Assembly: GCF_000526315.1 (NCBI RefSeq)
Contig: NZ_JAFV01000001.1
Coordinates: 1,612,001 to 1,676,000, forward strand
From: Methylopila sp. 73B
Lineage (GTDB): Bacteria > Pseudomonadota > Alphaproteobacteria > Rhizobiales > Methylopilaceae
Reading direction: 5' to 3'
Length of the DNA: 64,000 nucleotides
The notes beneath the pieces were generated by a model. It was not told the origin of the DNA. It made no database searches and worked only from the letters and a program-made list of their open reading frames with translations. Position numbers and translations under genes: made by a program. Below are positions 45,883-54,999 of the stretch, in pieces (within the stretch, counting starts at the first letter, position 1; each line of letters begins with the position of its first letter).

Positions 45883-46773
45883 ATGCAGACCGCCGCCCTC
45901 TCATCGTCCCGCGAGACGCCTCCCCCGGCGGCGCGCGAGACGGCCCGTCCGGCCGCGGCCCCCACGGCGCCACGGCCGGCCCCCCTTCTGCGCATGGTCC
46001 GCCGGCACCGCGGCGAAATCCGCGCCGTCCTGGTCGGCGCGCTCTCGGTCGCGGCCTTCGTGCTGGCCTGGCACCTGCTCACCACCTACCGGGTGAACCT
46101 CTACGTCCGCTTCATGAACGTGCCGTCCCCCGCCGACGTGCTGGAGAGCGCGCGGACCGCCTTCGCGACGTCGACCTTCTTCCAGCACGTCGCCATCAGC
46201 TGCCGGCGCATCCTCTATGGCTTCCTGCTCGCAGCGGCCGTCGCCGTGCCGCTCGGCCTGCTGATGGGGCGCTTCAAGCTGCTCAGCGAGATCGTGTTCC
46301 CGGTCACCGAGGTGCTGCGGCCGATCCCCGCCATCGCCTGGGTGCCGATGGCGATCATGCTGTGGCCGACCAACGAGCAGTCGATCGTGTTCATCACCTT
46401 CCTGGGCTCGTTCTTCCCCATCCTGCTCAACACCCTGCACGGCATGGCGACCGTCGATCCCGTGCTGGTGCGCGCCGCCCGCTGCCTCGGCGCGACCGAG
46501 GCCGCGACCTTCCGTGAGGTCTACCTGCCGGCGACCCTGCCGCAGATCTTCACCGGGCTCACCGTCGGCATGGGCGTCGCCTGGGTGTCGCTGATCGCGG
46601 CGGAGATGATCTCCGGCCAGTTCGGCATCGGCTATTTCACGTGGGAGGCCTACAGTCTGGTCCAATACTCCGACATCGCGCTCGGCATGCTGGCGATCGG
46701 CGTGCTCGGCCTCGCCTCGAGCTGGGCGATCCGGCTGGTCGGCCGGCTCCTGATGCCATGGAGCGCACGATGA
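45883..46773 (+). CDS. NitT/TauT-type ABC transporter permease
   Basis: 296 residues from ATG 45883, five bases after the binding protein. The Pro/Ala-rich cytoplasmic N-terminus is followed by about six membrane helices. Family motifs are VPSPADVLESARTAF, LRPIPAIAWVPMAIMLW, the EAA loop AARCLGATEAATFREVYLPA and GMGVAWVSLIAAEMISGQFG. The last resembles SsuC/TauC. It overlaps the ATPase start by ATGA, so the three importer subunits are coupled. Confidence 0.92.
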   Translation: MQTAALSSSRETPPPAARETARPAAAPTAPRPAPLLRMVRRHRGEIRAVLVGALSVAAFVLAWHLLTTYRVNLYVRFMNVPSPADVLESARTAFATSTFFQHVAISCRRILYGFLLAAAVAVPLGLLMGRFKLLSEIVFPVTEVLRPIPAIAWVPMAIMLWPTNEQSIVFITFLGSFFPILLNTLHGMATVDPVLVRAARCLGATEAATFREVYLPATLPQIFTGLTVGMGVAWVSLIAAEMISGQFGIGYFTWEAYSLVQYSDIALGMLAIGVLGLASSWAIRLVGRLLMPWSAR

Positions 46774-47678
46774 CCGCCGCGGCTCAACTGCTCGACTCGG
46801 GTCCGACGCCCTACGCGCCGCCCAAGACCACCAAGGGACGCGTGGAGGTCCGCGGCTTCGGCCTGACCTACGACACCGCCGACGGCGCGACCGACGCCGT
46901 CTCCAGCGTCGATCTGACGGTGGAGCCCGGCGAGTTCGTCTCGATCATCGGCCCTTCCGGCTGCGGCAAGTCCACGCTGCTGAACGCGCTCGCCGGGTTC
47001 CTGAAGCCCACGCGCGGGATCGTCACGGTCGACGGCGAGCCGATCACCGGCCCCAGCGCCGACCGCGGCATGATCTTCCAGCAGTACTCGCTGTTCCCCT
47101 GGAAGACCGTGCGGGAGAACGTCGAGTTCGGGCTGAAGATGAAGGGCATGGGCCGGTCCGAGCGGGCCCGTGCGGCGCGCACGCTGCTGGGGCTCGCAGG
47201 GCTCACCCCGTTCGAGAACCACTACCCCGACCGCCTGTCCGGCGGCATGAAACAGCGCGTCGGCATCGTCCGCGCGCTCGCCACCGGCCCACGCATCCTG
47301 CTGCTCGACGAACCCTTCGGCGCGCTCGACGCCCAGACGCGGCTGATCATGCAGCAGATCCTCACCAACATGTGGCAGCGGCTGAAGATCTCGGTGCTGT
47401 TCGTGACCCACGACCTCGACGAGGCGATTTTCCTGTCGGACCGCATCTATGTGATGACCGCGCGGCCGGGCGAGATCAAAGCCGAGATCGCGGTTCCGCT
47501 GCCCCGACCGCGCCTGCCGGCGATGACCATGTCCTCCGAATTTCTGGCGCTCCGCCGCGGCCTGATGTCGCTCATCCGCGAGGAGAGCCTGAAGGCCATG
47601 GGCGGCGAACTTACGGCCGACGGCCTGCAGGGCCTCGCGATCAACCTCGAGGGCCAGGACGTGTTCCGCGCGCTGTGA
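46770..47678 (+). CDS. NitT/TauT-type ABC transporter ATP-binding protein
   Basis: 302 residues from ATG 46770, overlapping the permease stop; ATG 46758 is a possible earlier start. Walker [11 protein letters not shown]-loop [14 protein letters not shown], signature [10 protein letters not shown], Walker [12 protein letters not shown] and H-loop VTHD are all intact. The LFPWKTV form is typical of SsuB/TauB/NrtD ATPases. Completes the importer; the ferredoxin gene follows 43 bases later on the same strand. Confidence 0.93.
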   Translation: MTAAAQLLDSGPTPYAPPKTTKGRVEVRGFGLTYDTADGATDAVSSVDLTVEPGEFVSIIGPSGCGKSTLLNALAGFLKPTRGIVTVDGEPITGPSADRGMIFQQYSLFPWKTVRENVEFGLKMKGMGRSERARAARTLLGLAGLTPFENHYPDRLSGGMKQRVGIVRALATGPRILLLDEPFGALDAQTRLIMQQILTNMWQRLKISVLFVTHDLDEAIFLSDRIYVMTARPGEIKAEIAVPLPRPRLPAMTMSSEFLALRRGLMSLIREESLKAMGGELTADGLQGLAINLEGQDVFRAL

Positions 47679-47721
47679 GCGGAACCGATCTGCATTCTTC
47701 GCCATTGGAAAGCGATGCGCG

Positions 47722-48060
47722 ATGACGTATGTCGTCACCGAAAATTGCATTCGGTGTAAGTATATGGATTGTGTGGAGGTCTGTCCGGTGGACTGCTTCT
47801 ACATGGGCGAGACCATGCTGGTGATCGCGCCCGACGAATGCATCGACTGCGGCGTGTGCGAACCCGAGTGCCCGGCGGAGGCCATCAAGGCCGACACCGA
47901 ACCGAACCTGCAGGGCTGGATCGCGCTCAACGCGAAATACGCGGCCGTCTGGCCGAACGTGACCGAGAAAGGCGAGCCGCCCGCGGACGCCGCCGTCTGG
48001 GACGGCGCGTCGGGCAAGCTCGAAGCCGTGTTCGGAGCGTCCGATCCGGCGGCGGCGTGA
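47722..48060 (+). CDS. fdxA: 7Fe ferredoxin (FdxA / Azotobacter FdI type)
   Basis: 112 residues. The first cluster motif is [17 protein letters not shown] (C9, C17, C21, C25) and the second [12 protein letters not shown] (C40, C43, C46, C50). This pattern gives one [3Fe-4S] and one [4Fe-4S] centre in Azotobacter FdI. A C-terminal [18 protein letters not shown] extension also matches FdI. FdI is a low-potential carrier and regulator of its reductase in Azotobacter. Here it lies 29 bases before the matching reductase gene and probably feeds the Apr-like enzyme. Confidence 0.93.
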   Translation: MTYVVTENCIRCKYMDCVEVCPVDCFYMGETMLVIAPDECIDCGVCEPECPAEAIKADTEPNLQGWIALNAKYAAVWPNVTEKGEPPADAAVWDGASGKLEAVFGASDPAAA

Positions 48061-48089
48061 CGACGCGAGCTTGAGAGACCGAGAGACCG

Positions 48090-48863
48090 ATGAGCAAGTA
48101 TCTTGAAGAGCGCGTGACCCACGTGAAGCACTGGACGGACACCCTGTTCAGCTTCCGCACCACGCGCGATCCCTCGTTCCGCTTCCGCAACGGCGAGTTC
48201 ACGATGATCGGCATCGAGGTCGAGGGCCGGCCGCTGGTGCGCGCCTATTCGGTGGTCTCGGCGAACTACGACGAGGAGCTCGAGTTCTTCTCGATCAAGG
48301 TTCAGAACGGCCCGCTCACGTCGCGGCTGCAGCACCTCAAGGTCGGCGATCCGATCCTCGTCGGCAAGAAGCCGACCGGCACGCTGGTGCTCGACAACCT
48401 GCTGCCGGGCAAGAATCTCTATCTGCTTGGCACCGGCACCGGCCTCGCGCCGTTCCTGTCGATCATCAAGGACCCCGAGACCTACGAGCGCTTCGAGAAG
48501 GTGGTGCTGGTCCACGGCTGCCGCCAGGTGAGCGAGCTCGCCTATGGCGAGCTGATCACCGAAGGCCTGCCAAAGGACGAGCTGATCGGAGAGCTCGTGA
48601 GCGAGGGTCTGATCTACTATCCGACCGTCACCCGCGAGCCCTTCCGCAACCGCGGCCGCATCACCGACCTGATGGCCTCCGGCAAGCTCTTCGAGGACAT
48701 CGGACTGCCGATGATGTCCAAGGAAAACGACCGCTTCATGCTGTGCGGCAGCCCGGACATGATCCGCGACACCCGTCAGTTGCTCGTCGACGGCGGCTAT
48801 GAAGAGGGCAACCACGGCGAGGCCGGACACTTCGTGATCGAGAAGGCCTTCGTCGAGAAGTGA
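48090..48863 (+). CDS. fpr: Ferredoxin-NADP+ reductase (bacterial Fpr type)
   Basis: 257 residues. FAD-binding RAYSVVSANYDEELEFFSI, NADP-binding GTGTGLAPFLSII and the family C-terminus HFVIEKAFVEK closely follow Azotobacter and Rhodobacter Fpr. It would reduce FdxA with NADPH. It is the last gene of the cluster and is followed by a strong terminator, so it is co-transcribed with the importer and FdxA or only with FdxA. The clustering implies that the cluster's reaction consumes reduced ferredoxin. Confidence 0.95.
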   Translation: MSKYLEERVTHVKHWTDTLFSFRTTRDPSFRFRNGEFTMIGIEVEGRPLVRAYSVVSANYDEELEFFSIKVQNGPLTSRLQHLKVGDPILVGKKPTGTLVLDNLLPGKNLYLLGTGTGLAPFLSIIKDPETYERFEKVVLVHGCRQVSELAYGELITEGLPKDELIGELVSEGLIYYPTVTREPFRNRGRITDLMASGKLFEDIGLPMMSKENDRFMLCGSPDMIRDTRQLLVDGGYEEGNHGEAGHFVIEKAFVEK

Positions 48864-48881
48864 GCCTTGATCTTTGAACGA

Positions 48882-48917
48882 AAAAGGGGCCGCGTGATCG
48901 TTCGCGCGGCCCCTTTT
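48882..48917. terminator. Strong Rho-independent terminator after fpr
   Basis: AAAAGGGGCCGCG (48882-48894) pairs with CGCGGCCCCTTTT (48905-48917) over 13 bases. The A/T-flanked stem works in both directions, serving fpr on the plus strand and the chemoreceptor gene on the minus strand. Confidence 0.92.
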
Positions 48918-48930
48918 CGTTGACGCCTGC

Positions 48931-48960
48931 GATCAGGCGATCAGGCGATCAGGCGATCGA
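48931..48960. repeat. 8-base tandem repeat spanning the chemoreceptor stop codon
   Basis: GATCAGGC occurs three times in tandem (48931-48954), followed by a partial GATCGA. The last two codons and the stop of the minus-strand chemoreceptor gene lie in it. Extra units would only add further TGA codons, so it is not an obvious phase-variation switch. Confidence 0.8.
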
Positions 48961-50436
48961 GCGCGACGCCGCCCGCACCTGCTGCGTCGCGGCGTCGATG
49001 TCGGCGGCCGAGCGCGCGATCGAGTTGAGGCTTTCCGTCACGGTCTCCACCGCCCGCGCCGCCTCGTGCATGTTCGCCGACATGTCCTGCGTCACCGCGG
49101 ACTGCTCCTCCACCGCCGAGGCGATGTTGGTGGACGCGTTGTGGATCTGCTGGATCGTCGCCACCACGAGCCGGATCGCCTCGACGACGCCGGAGGTGGA
49201 GCTTTGGACGGTCGCGACGTTCCGGGAGATCTCGTCGGTGGCCTGGGAGGTCTGGGCGGCCAGGTTCTTCACCTCCGCCGCGACGACCGCGAAGCCGCGT
49301 CCGGCCTCGCCGGCGCGGGCCGCCTCGATCGTCGCGTTGAGCGCGAGAAGGTTGGTCTGGGCCGCGATGTCGCGGATCAACTCGGTCACGGAGCCGATCT
49401 CGGTCGCGGAGCTCGCGAGCCCGCCCGCGGTGTCGGACGCGCGGTTCGCCGCATCCACGGCCTCGACGGTGGTCTTCAGCGCGTAGTCGAGCTGCCGGCT
49501 GATCTCTGACACGGAGGCCGCAAGCTCCTCGGCGCCGGCTGCGACGTTCTGCACATTGGCGGTCGACTGCGTCGCCGCGGCGGCCGCGCTCGACGCTTCG
49601 CCGTTCGTCGCCGTAATGCGGTCGCCGATCTCGTTGAGGTCGCCGTCGATCGCGACCTGAACGGCCGCACGACGCGCCCGCTCGGCGACGTCCTTGGTGA
49701 TGTCCATGGCGAACTTCACCACGCTCAGCGGCCGACCGTCAGAGTCCATCACCGGGTTGTAGGTCGCCTGCAGCCAAACCTCGCGGCCACCCTTGGCGAG
49801 ACGGAGGAACTCGCCCGCCTGGTATTCGCCCCGCGCCAGCGCCTCCCAGAACAGCTTGTAGCTGTGGCTGGACTTGGCTTCCGCGCTCATGAACAGGCTG
49901 TGGTGACGCCCGACAACTTCCTCCAGGCGGTAGCCGGTGGCGGCGAGGAAATTCTCGTTCGCCTCGATGATCGTGCCGTCGAGGTTGAAGCGGATGACCG
50001 CCTGGGACCGCCGGATCGCCGCGATCTGGCCGGCGTCCTCGGCCGCCTTGATCTTCGCTGCCGTGATGTCGGAGGCGTACTTCACCACGCCGAACGGCTT
50101 GCCGTCGCGGCCGATCAGCGGGTTGTAGGAGCCGTTGATCCAGACCTCGCGGCCGCCCTTGGCGATGCGCCGGAACTCGCCGGCGCGAAAGTCGCCTTTG
50201 CCGAGCGCTTCCCAGAAGGCCCTGTATTCCGGCTTGGAGGCCTCGACCGGGTCGACGAACATGCTGTGGTGCTTGCCGCGGACTTCATCGAGTCCGTAGC
50301 CGACCACCGCCAGGAAGTTGGCGTTCGCGGTCTTAATGATCCCATCCAGCCCGAACTCGATCGTGGCCTGAGACCGATCGAGCGCCGCGAGCTTCGCGGA
50401 GGCTGCTGAATCGGATGAAAACGAAAAGAGCGACAT
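48949..50436 (-). CDS. Soluble dual-PAS methyl-accepting chemotaxis protein
   Basis: 495 residues from ATG 50436. Two PAS/PAC domains in tandem (about 18-130, [20 protein letters not shown]; and 140-250, [20 protein letters not shown]) share the motifs [12 protein letters not shown] and [12 protein letters not shown], suggesting a duplication. The C-terminal signalling domain has the hairpin tip [20 protein letters not shown]. There is no membrane segment and no HAMP domain, so it senses an intracellular or redox signal, like Aer2-type receptors. Each PAS has a GKHHSMF or GRHHSLF motif that might contact haem or flavin. Confidence 0.92.
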   Translation of the reverse strand: MSLFSFSSDSAASAKLAALDRSQATIEFGLDGIIKTANANFLAVVGYGLDEVRGKHHSMFVDPVEASKPEYRAFWEALGKGDFRAGEFRRIAKGGREVWINGSYNPLIGRDGKPFGVVKYASDITAAKIKAAEDAGQIAAIRRSQAVIRFNLDGTIIEANENFLAATGYRLEEVVGRHHSLFMSAEAKSSHSYKLFWEALARGEYQAGEFLRLAKGGREVWLQATYNPVMDSDGRPLSVVKFAMDITKDVAERARRAAVQVAIDGDLNEIGDRITATNGEASSAAAAATQSTANVQNVAAGAEELAASVSEISRQLDYALKTTVEAVDAANRASDTAGGLASSATEIGSVTELIRDIAAQTNLLALNATIEAARAGEAGRGFAVVAAEVKNLAAQTSQATDEISRNVATVQSSTSGVVEAIRLVVATIQQIHNASTNIASAVEEQSAVTQDMSANMHEAARAVETVTESLNSIARSAADIDAATQQVRAASRSIA

Positions 50437-50763
50437 TAATCTGCCCTCGGCCGGCGACAGCGCGTCCCGGCGCGGTTGATCTATGGGGGTAAGATGCGCC
50501 GCGTCGCGTCGTTCAAGGCGCACGACCACGGATTGGAAATGCGAGACGAAAATGAGACGTCGTTTAACGTCGCCGTCACGTGGCGACGGGCCGTCCACCA
50601 GCCTCTCACCCCACCTCGGCGCTCGCCGGTAGAATGCTTGGCGATGATTAACCGTGGGTTGATTTCGGCTGGGTACGTAGTTCCACGCGGGCTTGACCGC
50701 GCAGGCGGTTGACGCGAGGTGTGCGCTCCCCCGCCTCGAGCGTCGTTCCCGGATACGCCCCCT
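50437..50763. other. Intergenic region between chemoreceptor and cobQ
   Basis: No gene and no B12-box or conserved adenosylcobalamin-riboswitch core was found on either strand. Moderately AT-enriched stretches (AAAATGAGACGTCGTTTAAC, GATGATTAACCGTGGGTTG) probably hold the divergent promoters. The in-frame ATG at 50719 is rejected as the cobQ start in favour of 50764. Confidence 0.5.
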
Positions 50764-52239
50764 ATGCGCCGCACCCCCGCCGTGATGCTGCAGGGCACCG
50801 GCTCCAACGTCGGCAAGTCGCTGATCGTGGCTGGGCTCTGCCGCCTGTTCGCCCGGCGAGGCGTTAGGGTCGCGCCGTTCAAGCCGCAGAACATGTCGAA
50901 CAACGCCGCCGTAACCGTCGACGGCGGCGAGATCGGCCGCGCCCAGGCGCTGCAGGCGCGCGCCGCGGGGCTGCGGCCCCTGATCGACATGAACCCCGTC
51001 CTGCTGAAGCCCGAGAGCGAGACCGGCAGCCAGGTGGTGGTGCAGGGCCGGCGGCTTGGAAGCTACCGCGGCAAGGCCTATGGCGCGCTGAAGCCGAGCC
51101 TGATGCCCGCCGTGCTGGAGAGCTACCACCGGCTCGCGGCCCGCGTGGATCTCATGGTGGTCGAAGGCGCCGGCAGCGCCGCGGAAGTGAACCTCCGCGC
51201 CGGGGACATCGCCAACATGGGCTTCGCCGAAGCCGCCGACGTGCCGGTCGTCCTCGTCGGCGACATCGATCGCGGCGGGGTGATCGCGACGCTGGTGGGC
51301 ACGCACGCGCTGTTGCCGCCGGCCGATCTCGCCCGCGTAAAAGGCTTCCTCATCAATCGGTTCCGCGGCGACGTCACCATGTTCGACGAAGGCTTGCGGG
51401 CGATCGCGGACCGCACGGGCTGGGCGTCGCTCGGGATCGCGCCCTGGTTCGCGGACGCCTTGAAGCTGCCGGCCGAGGACTCCGTCGACCTCGCCTCCCG
51501 CACGGGCCGGCGTGAGGGCGCGGTGCGCATCGCCGCCCTCGCGCTGCCGCGGATCGCGAACTTCGACGACCTCGACCCGCTCCGGCTCGACCCGTCCGTC
51601 TCCCTCACCCTGATCGCCGACGGCGCCCCGCTGCCGCCCGAAACCGACCTCGTGCTGCTCCCCGGCTCGAAGGCGACCATCGCCGACCTTGCGGCTCTTC
51701 GGGCCTGGGGTTGGGACGCGGACATTCGCGCCCATGTGCGCCGCGGCGGACGCGTGCTCGGCCTCTGCGGCGGCTACCAAATGCTGGGGCGCACCATCGC
51801 CGATCCCGACGGCGTCGAGGGCGCGCCCGGAATCGTCGCGGGGCTCGGCCTGCTGGCGGTCGACACCGTGCTGGGGGCCGAGAAGCGGCTCGCGCTCGTC
51901 ACGGGCCGGCACGTCGCGAGCGGCGAGGAGGTCGAGGCCTACGAGATTCACATGGGCCGCACCGACGGGCCGGACACGGCCCGCGCCCCGTTCGAGGTGG
52001 CGGGTCGCCCCGAGGGCGCGGTCTCGGCCGACGGCCGGGTTGCGGGCGCCTACCTCCACGGCGTCTTCGCCCGCGACGGTTTCCGCCGCGCCTATCTCCA
52101 AGCGCTCGGGGGGACCGGCGAGGTCTACGGCTACGACGCGACGGTGGACACGACGCTCGACGCGCTCGCCGACCACCTGGAGGCGCACCTCGACGTCGAC
52201 GCGCTGCTCGCAATCGCCCGGCGCGAGAGCTTCAGATGA
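50764..52239 (+). CDS. cobQ: Cobyric acid synthase
   Basis: ATP- and glutamine-dependent amidation of four side chains of adenosylcobyrinic acid a,c-diamide. The 491 residues match the family. An N-terminal P-loop amidoligase domain starts [20 protein letters not shown] and has [13 protein letters not shown]. The C-terminal class I amidotransferase-like domain has the nucleophile Cys in [13 protein letters not shown] and the EIHMGRT motif. ATG 50764 gives the normal N-terminus [15 protein letters not shown]. It overlaps the convergent cobD by eight bases. Confidence 0.96.
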   Translation: MRRTPAVMLQGTGSNVGKSLIVAGLCRLFARRGVRVAPFKPQNMSNNAAVTVDGGEIGRAQALQARAAGLRPLIDMNPVLLKPESETGSQVVVQGRRLGSYRGKAYGALKPSLMPAVLESYHRLAARVDLMVVEGAGSAAEVNLRAGDIANMGFAEAADVPVVLVGDIDRGGVIATLVGTHALLPPADLARVKGFLINRFRGDVTMFDEGLRAIADRTGWASLGIAPWFADALKLPAEDSVDLASRTGRREGAVRIAALALPRIANFDDLDPLRLDPSVSLTLIADGAPLPPETDLVLLPGSKATIADLAALRAWGWDADIRAHVRRGGRVLGLCGGYQMLGRTIADPDGVEGAPGIVAGLGLLAVDTVLGAEKRLALVTGRHVASGEEVEAYEIHMGRTDGPDTARAPFEVAGRPEGAVSADGRVAGAYLHGVFARDGFRRAYLQALGGTGEVYGYDATVDTTLDALADHLEAHLDVDALLAIARRESFR

Positions 52240-53203
52240 ACACCGCGAGCGCGACCGCCCAGAGCGCGGCGTGGACCGCGCAGGCTGTCAGGTAGAGCCG
52301 CAGCGCGCGGCCGATGTCCTGCGGCGTCGCCTGCGGATCGCCGTCGCGGTTCATGTAGGGGTCGTCGACCAGACGTCCGCCGTAGCTGCGTGGGCCCCCG
52401 AGCGCGAGGCCCAGCGCCCCGCCGGCAGCAGCTTCCGGCCAGCCGGCGTTCGGCGAGGCGTGCAGCGGCGCGTCCCGGCGCATCGCCGTCCAGGCGTGCC
52501 GCCAGGGCCGGCGCGTCAGCAGCGCCGCCACGACCACGATCGCGCCAGACAGCCGCGCCGGCGCGAGGTTGACGTAGTCGTCGAGCCGCGCCGCCGCGCG
52601 GCCGAAGGCGAGATGCCGCTCGGTCTTGTGGCCGATCATGCTGTCCGCGGTGTTGATGGCCTTGTAGGCGATGATCCCCGGCAGCCCGAGCGCCACGCCC
52701 CAGAGCGCCGGCGCCACCACGCCGTCCGCGAAGTTCTCGGCGAGCGATTCGATCGCGGCGCGCGACACGCCGGCCTCGTCGAGGCGCTTCGGATCGCGCC
52801 CGACAATCATCGAGACCGCCTTGCGGGCGGCCTCGAGCCCGCCGGCGGCGAAGGCGCGGCGCACCGCGGCGACGTGGAGGTAGAGGCTCTTCTGCGCCAG
52901 GAACACACTCGCCACGGCGCCTTCCGCGAAGACGCCGAAGGGAATGTCCGTGAGGGTCCAGGCGATGAGCGCGCCCGTCGCCAGGGCCGCGAGCGCCACG
53001 ATCGTGATCGCGACCACGCCCCGCCTGCGACGCTCGCTCTCGTCGAGGTCCAGCCGGTTGAGCCTGCGATCGAGCGCCGCGACGCCGCGTCCGATCAGCA
53101 CGACGGGATGGGCGATCCGGCGCCACACCGTGTCGGGGTCGCCGACCAGCGCGTCAATCGCGAGCGCGATCAACACCACCAGCGCATTGTGCGCGAGATC
53201 CAT
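52232..53203 (-). CDS. cobD: Adenosylcobinamide-phosphate synthase (CobD/CbiB)
   Basis: Membrane enzyme that attaches aminopropanol (phosphate) to adenosylcobyric acid. The 323 residues carry several membrane segments. Family motifs are [19 protein letters not shown] near the N-terminus, [38 protein letters not shown] and [20 protein letters not shown]. The last carries the conserved NAGWPEA. It is convergent with cobQ and divergent from the DUF1636 gene. Confidence 0.95.
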   Translation of the reverse strand: MDLAHNALVVLIALAIDALVGDPDTVWRRIAHPVVLIGRGVAALDRRLNRLDLDESERRRRGVVAITIVALAALATGALIAWTLTDIPFGVFAEGAVASVFLAQKSLYLHVAAVRRAFAAGGLEAARKAVSMIVGRDPKRLDEAGVSRAAIESLAENFADGVVAPALWGVALGLPGIIAYKAINTADSMIGHKTERHLAFGRAAARLDDYVNLAPARLSGAIVVVAALLTRRPWRHAWTAMRRDAPLHASPNAGWPEAAAGGALGLALGGPRSYGGRLVDDPYMNRDGDPQATPQDIGRALRLYLTACAVHAALWAVALAVFI

Positions 53204-53307
53204 TCGCTTGCCGTCTCCCCGTCCCCGCAGACGATGGCCGCAAACCGCACAGGGCGCGCCGCTTGGTCAAGTGGTCGGACGGCTAGGTTTGATGCTAGGA
53301 GCGGGCC

Positions 53308-53739
53308 ATGAGCATGCCGGTCACCCTCACGATCTGCCGCACCTGCCGTCCCGAAGGCGCGCCCGAAGACGTCGAACGTCCCGGCGCCGTTCTGCTGCGC
53401 GAGGTCGTCGCCGCGGTCGCCCTGCGCGAGGCGGCAGCGACGGTGGAGGTGAAGGCCATCGCCTGCCTCTCCGCCTGCTCGCGCGCCTGTTCGGCCACGG
53501 TCTCGGGCGAGGCCAAGTTCGGCTATGTGGTCGGCAACCTGTCGCCGCTCGACGCCGCCGACCTCGTCGGCTTCGCGCTCGCCCACGCCGAGAGCGCGGA
53601 CGGAGTCCCGTCGTGGCGCGCGCGCCCGCAGGTGGTGCGCAAGAACACCATCGCCCGCCTGCCGCCGCATGGCGTATCCCACCCCTTGGTGGAGGAACCG
53701 GCGTCAGCCGCCGTCGATGAGGTGCAGGAAGGAGCCTGA
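53308..53739 (+). CDS. DUF1636 metal-binding protein, cobalamin-cluster associated
   Basis: 143 residues. Conserved cysteines are in LTICRTC near the N-terminus and ACLSACSRACSATVSG in the middle, a pattern typical of thioredoxin-like [2Fe-2S] proteins and of DUF1636 (COG5469). The family is recurrently found in alphaproteobacterial cobalamin clusters, and a metal-supply or electron role has been suggested only from context. Its 3' end overlaps the convergent cobB gene by 36 bases. Confidence 0.85.
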   Translation: MSMPVTLTICRTCRPEGAPEDVERPGAVLLREVVAAVALREAAATVEVKAIACLSACSRACSATVSGEAKFGYVVGNLSPLDAADLVGFALAHAESADGVPSWRARPQVVRKNTIARLPPHGVSHPLVEEPASAAVDEVQEGA

Positions 53740-54999
53740 CACCGGTCCTGCGGCCAGGCCGCAGCGGGTTCCGTCGGGAAGCTGGAACAGCGGGTCGCCC
53801 GTCTCGGCGAGCACCGAGGCGTAGTGGAACTCGTGCGCCCGGTAGGCCGCGCCGTGAGCGCCGAGCGCGCTGTCCGCGACGAGCGTCGCGTGCCGGTAGC
53901 CCAGATGCAGCCTTCGCATCGCGAACGAGGTCTCGAGCCGGAGCAGGCCGAGCATGGCGTGGCGGACGCCGTCCGCGTCCACGAGGCCGTCGCCGAGCGC
54001 CATGTAGCCCCCGCACTCGCCGAACACGGCCGCCCCGCGATCGACCGCGTCGGCCATGCCGATCCGGAAACGCCCGGCCGCCGCCAGCCGGCCGGCGTGG
54101 AGTTCGGGGTAGCCGCCGGGCAGGTAGACCGCGTCGGCGTCCGCGGCCGGCGCTTCGTCGGCCAGCGGCGAGAACGGCATGAGCTCGGCGCCGCTCTCCC
54201 GCCAGGTTTCCAGCAGGTGGGGATAGGCGAAGCGGAACGCGACGTCGGAAGCGACGGCGATGCGGGAGCCCAGCGGCGGAACCGCCGGGCGGCCGACGTG
54301 AGAGACGGCGCGCGGCAGGGGCCGCGCCAGCGCCCGGATCCCGTCGAGGTCCACATGGGCTGAGACCAGCGCCGCGGCGCGGTCGAGGAAGCCCTCGAGG
54401 TCCGACATCTCCTCAGCCTGGACGAGGCCGAGATGCCGCGACGGCGTCTTGAGCTCCACACGGCGCGGCAGCGCGCCGAACACCGCGACCCCCGCCTCCG
54501 CGCAGCCCTCGCGCAGCAGCGCCTCGTGGCGGGGGCTCGCGACCCGGTTCAGCACCACGCCCGCGACCTCGGGGTAGCGTCGGCGAAACCCGTCGACCAG
54601 CGCGCCGACCGATTGCGCCATGCCGCCCGTGTCGACGACCATCACGACCGGCGCGTCCAGCATGCCGGCGACCTCCGCAGTGCCGCCCCGCCCCTCCACG
54701 CCGGTCTCGGCCGCGCGGTCGAACAGGCCCATGACGCCCTCGACGACCAGCAGCTCGGCCCCCTCGCCCGCCTCCGTCGCCAACGTCAGCACCCGGTCGC
54801 GGCGCATCGCCCAGCCGTCGAGGTTGAGGCAGGGCCGTCCGGTCGCGGCCGCGTGGAAACGCGGATCGATGTAGTCCGGCCCGATCTTCGCGGAGCCCAC
54901 CGCGACGCCCGCCGAGCGGAACGCCCGCAAGAGGCCGAGCGTCAGCGTGGTCTTGCCCGAACCGCTGGCCGGCGCGGCGACGACCAGCGCGGGCGTCAT
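53704..54999 (-). CDS. cobB: Hydrogenobyrinic/cobyrinic acid a,c-diamide synthase
   Basis: Amidates the a and c carboxylates of the corrin ring with glutamine and ATP. The 431-residue protein starts with a P-loop PASGSGKTTLTLGLLRAF. The DAP-type SAKIGPDYIDPRFHAAATGR and VVEGVMGLFDRA segments follow. The C-terminal glutaminase has Cys in VFGECGGYMALGDGLVD and the EFHYASV motif. It overlaps cobA upstream by ATGA, so the two are co-translated. Confidence 0.95.
   Translation of the reverse strand: MTPALVVAAPASGSGKTTLTLGLLRAFRSAGVAVGSAKIGPDYIDPRFHAAATGRPCLNLDGWAMRRDRVLTLATEAGEGAELLVVEGVMGLFDRAAETGVEGRGGTAEVAGMLDAPVVMVVDTGGMAQSVGALVDGFRRRYPEVAGVVLNRVASPRHEALLREGCAEAGVAVFGALPRRVELKTPSRHLGLVQAEEMSDLEGFLDRAAALVSAHVDLDGIRALARPLPRAVSHVGRPAVPPLGSRIAVASDVAFRFAYPHLLETWRESGAELMPFSPLADEAPAADADAVYLPGGYPELHAGRLAAAGRFRIGMADAVDRGAAVFGECGGYMALGDGLVDADGVRHAMLGLLRLETSFAMRRLHLGYRHATLVADSALGAHGAAYRAHEFHYASVLAETGDPLFQLPDGTRCGLAAGPVSGSFLHLIDGG

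Noticed and set aside
48931-48960. Phase-variable tandem repeat
   Set aside because: The 8-base unit contains the stop codon in the chemoreceptor frame, so copy-number change would barely alter the protein.
50437-52188. Extension of the chemoreceptor frame far upstream (to 52188)
   Set aside because: It is antisense to cobQ and lacks any domain; the two PAS domains begin directly after ATG 50436.
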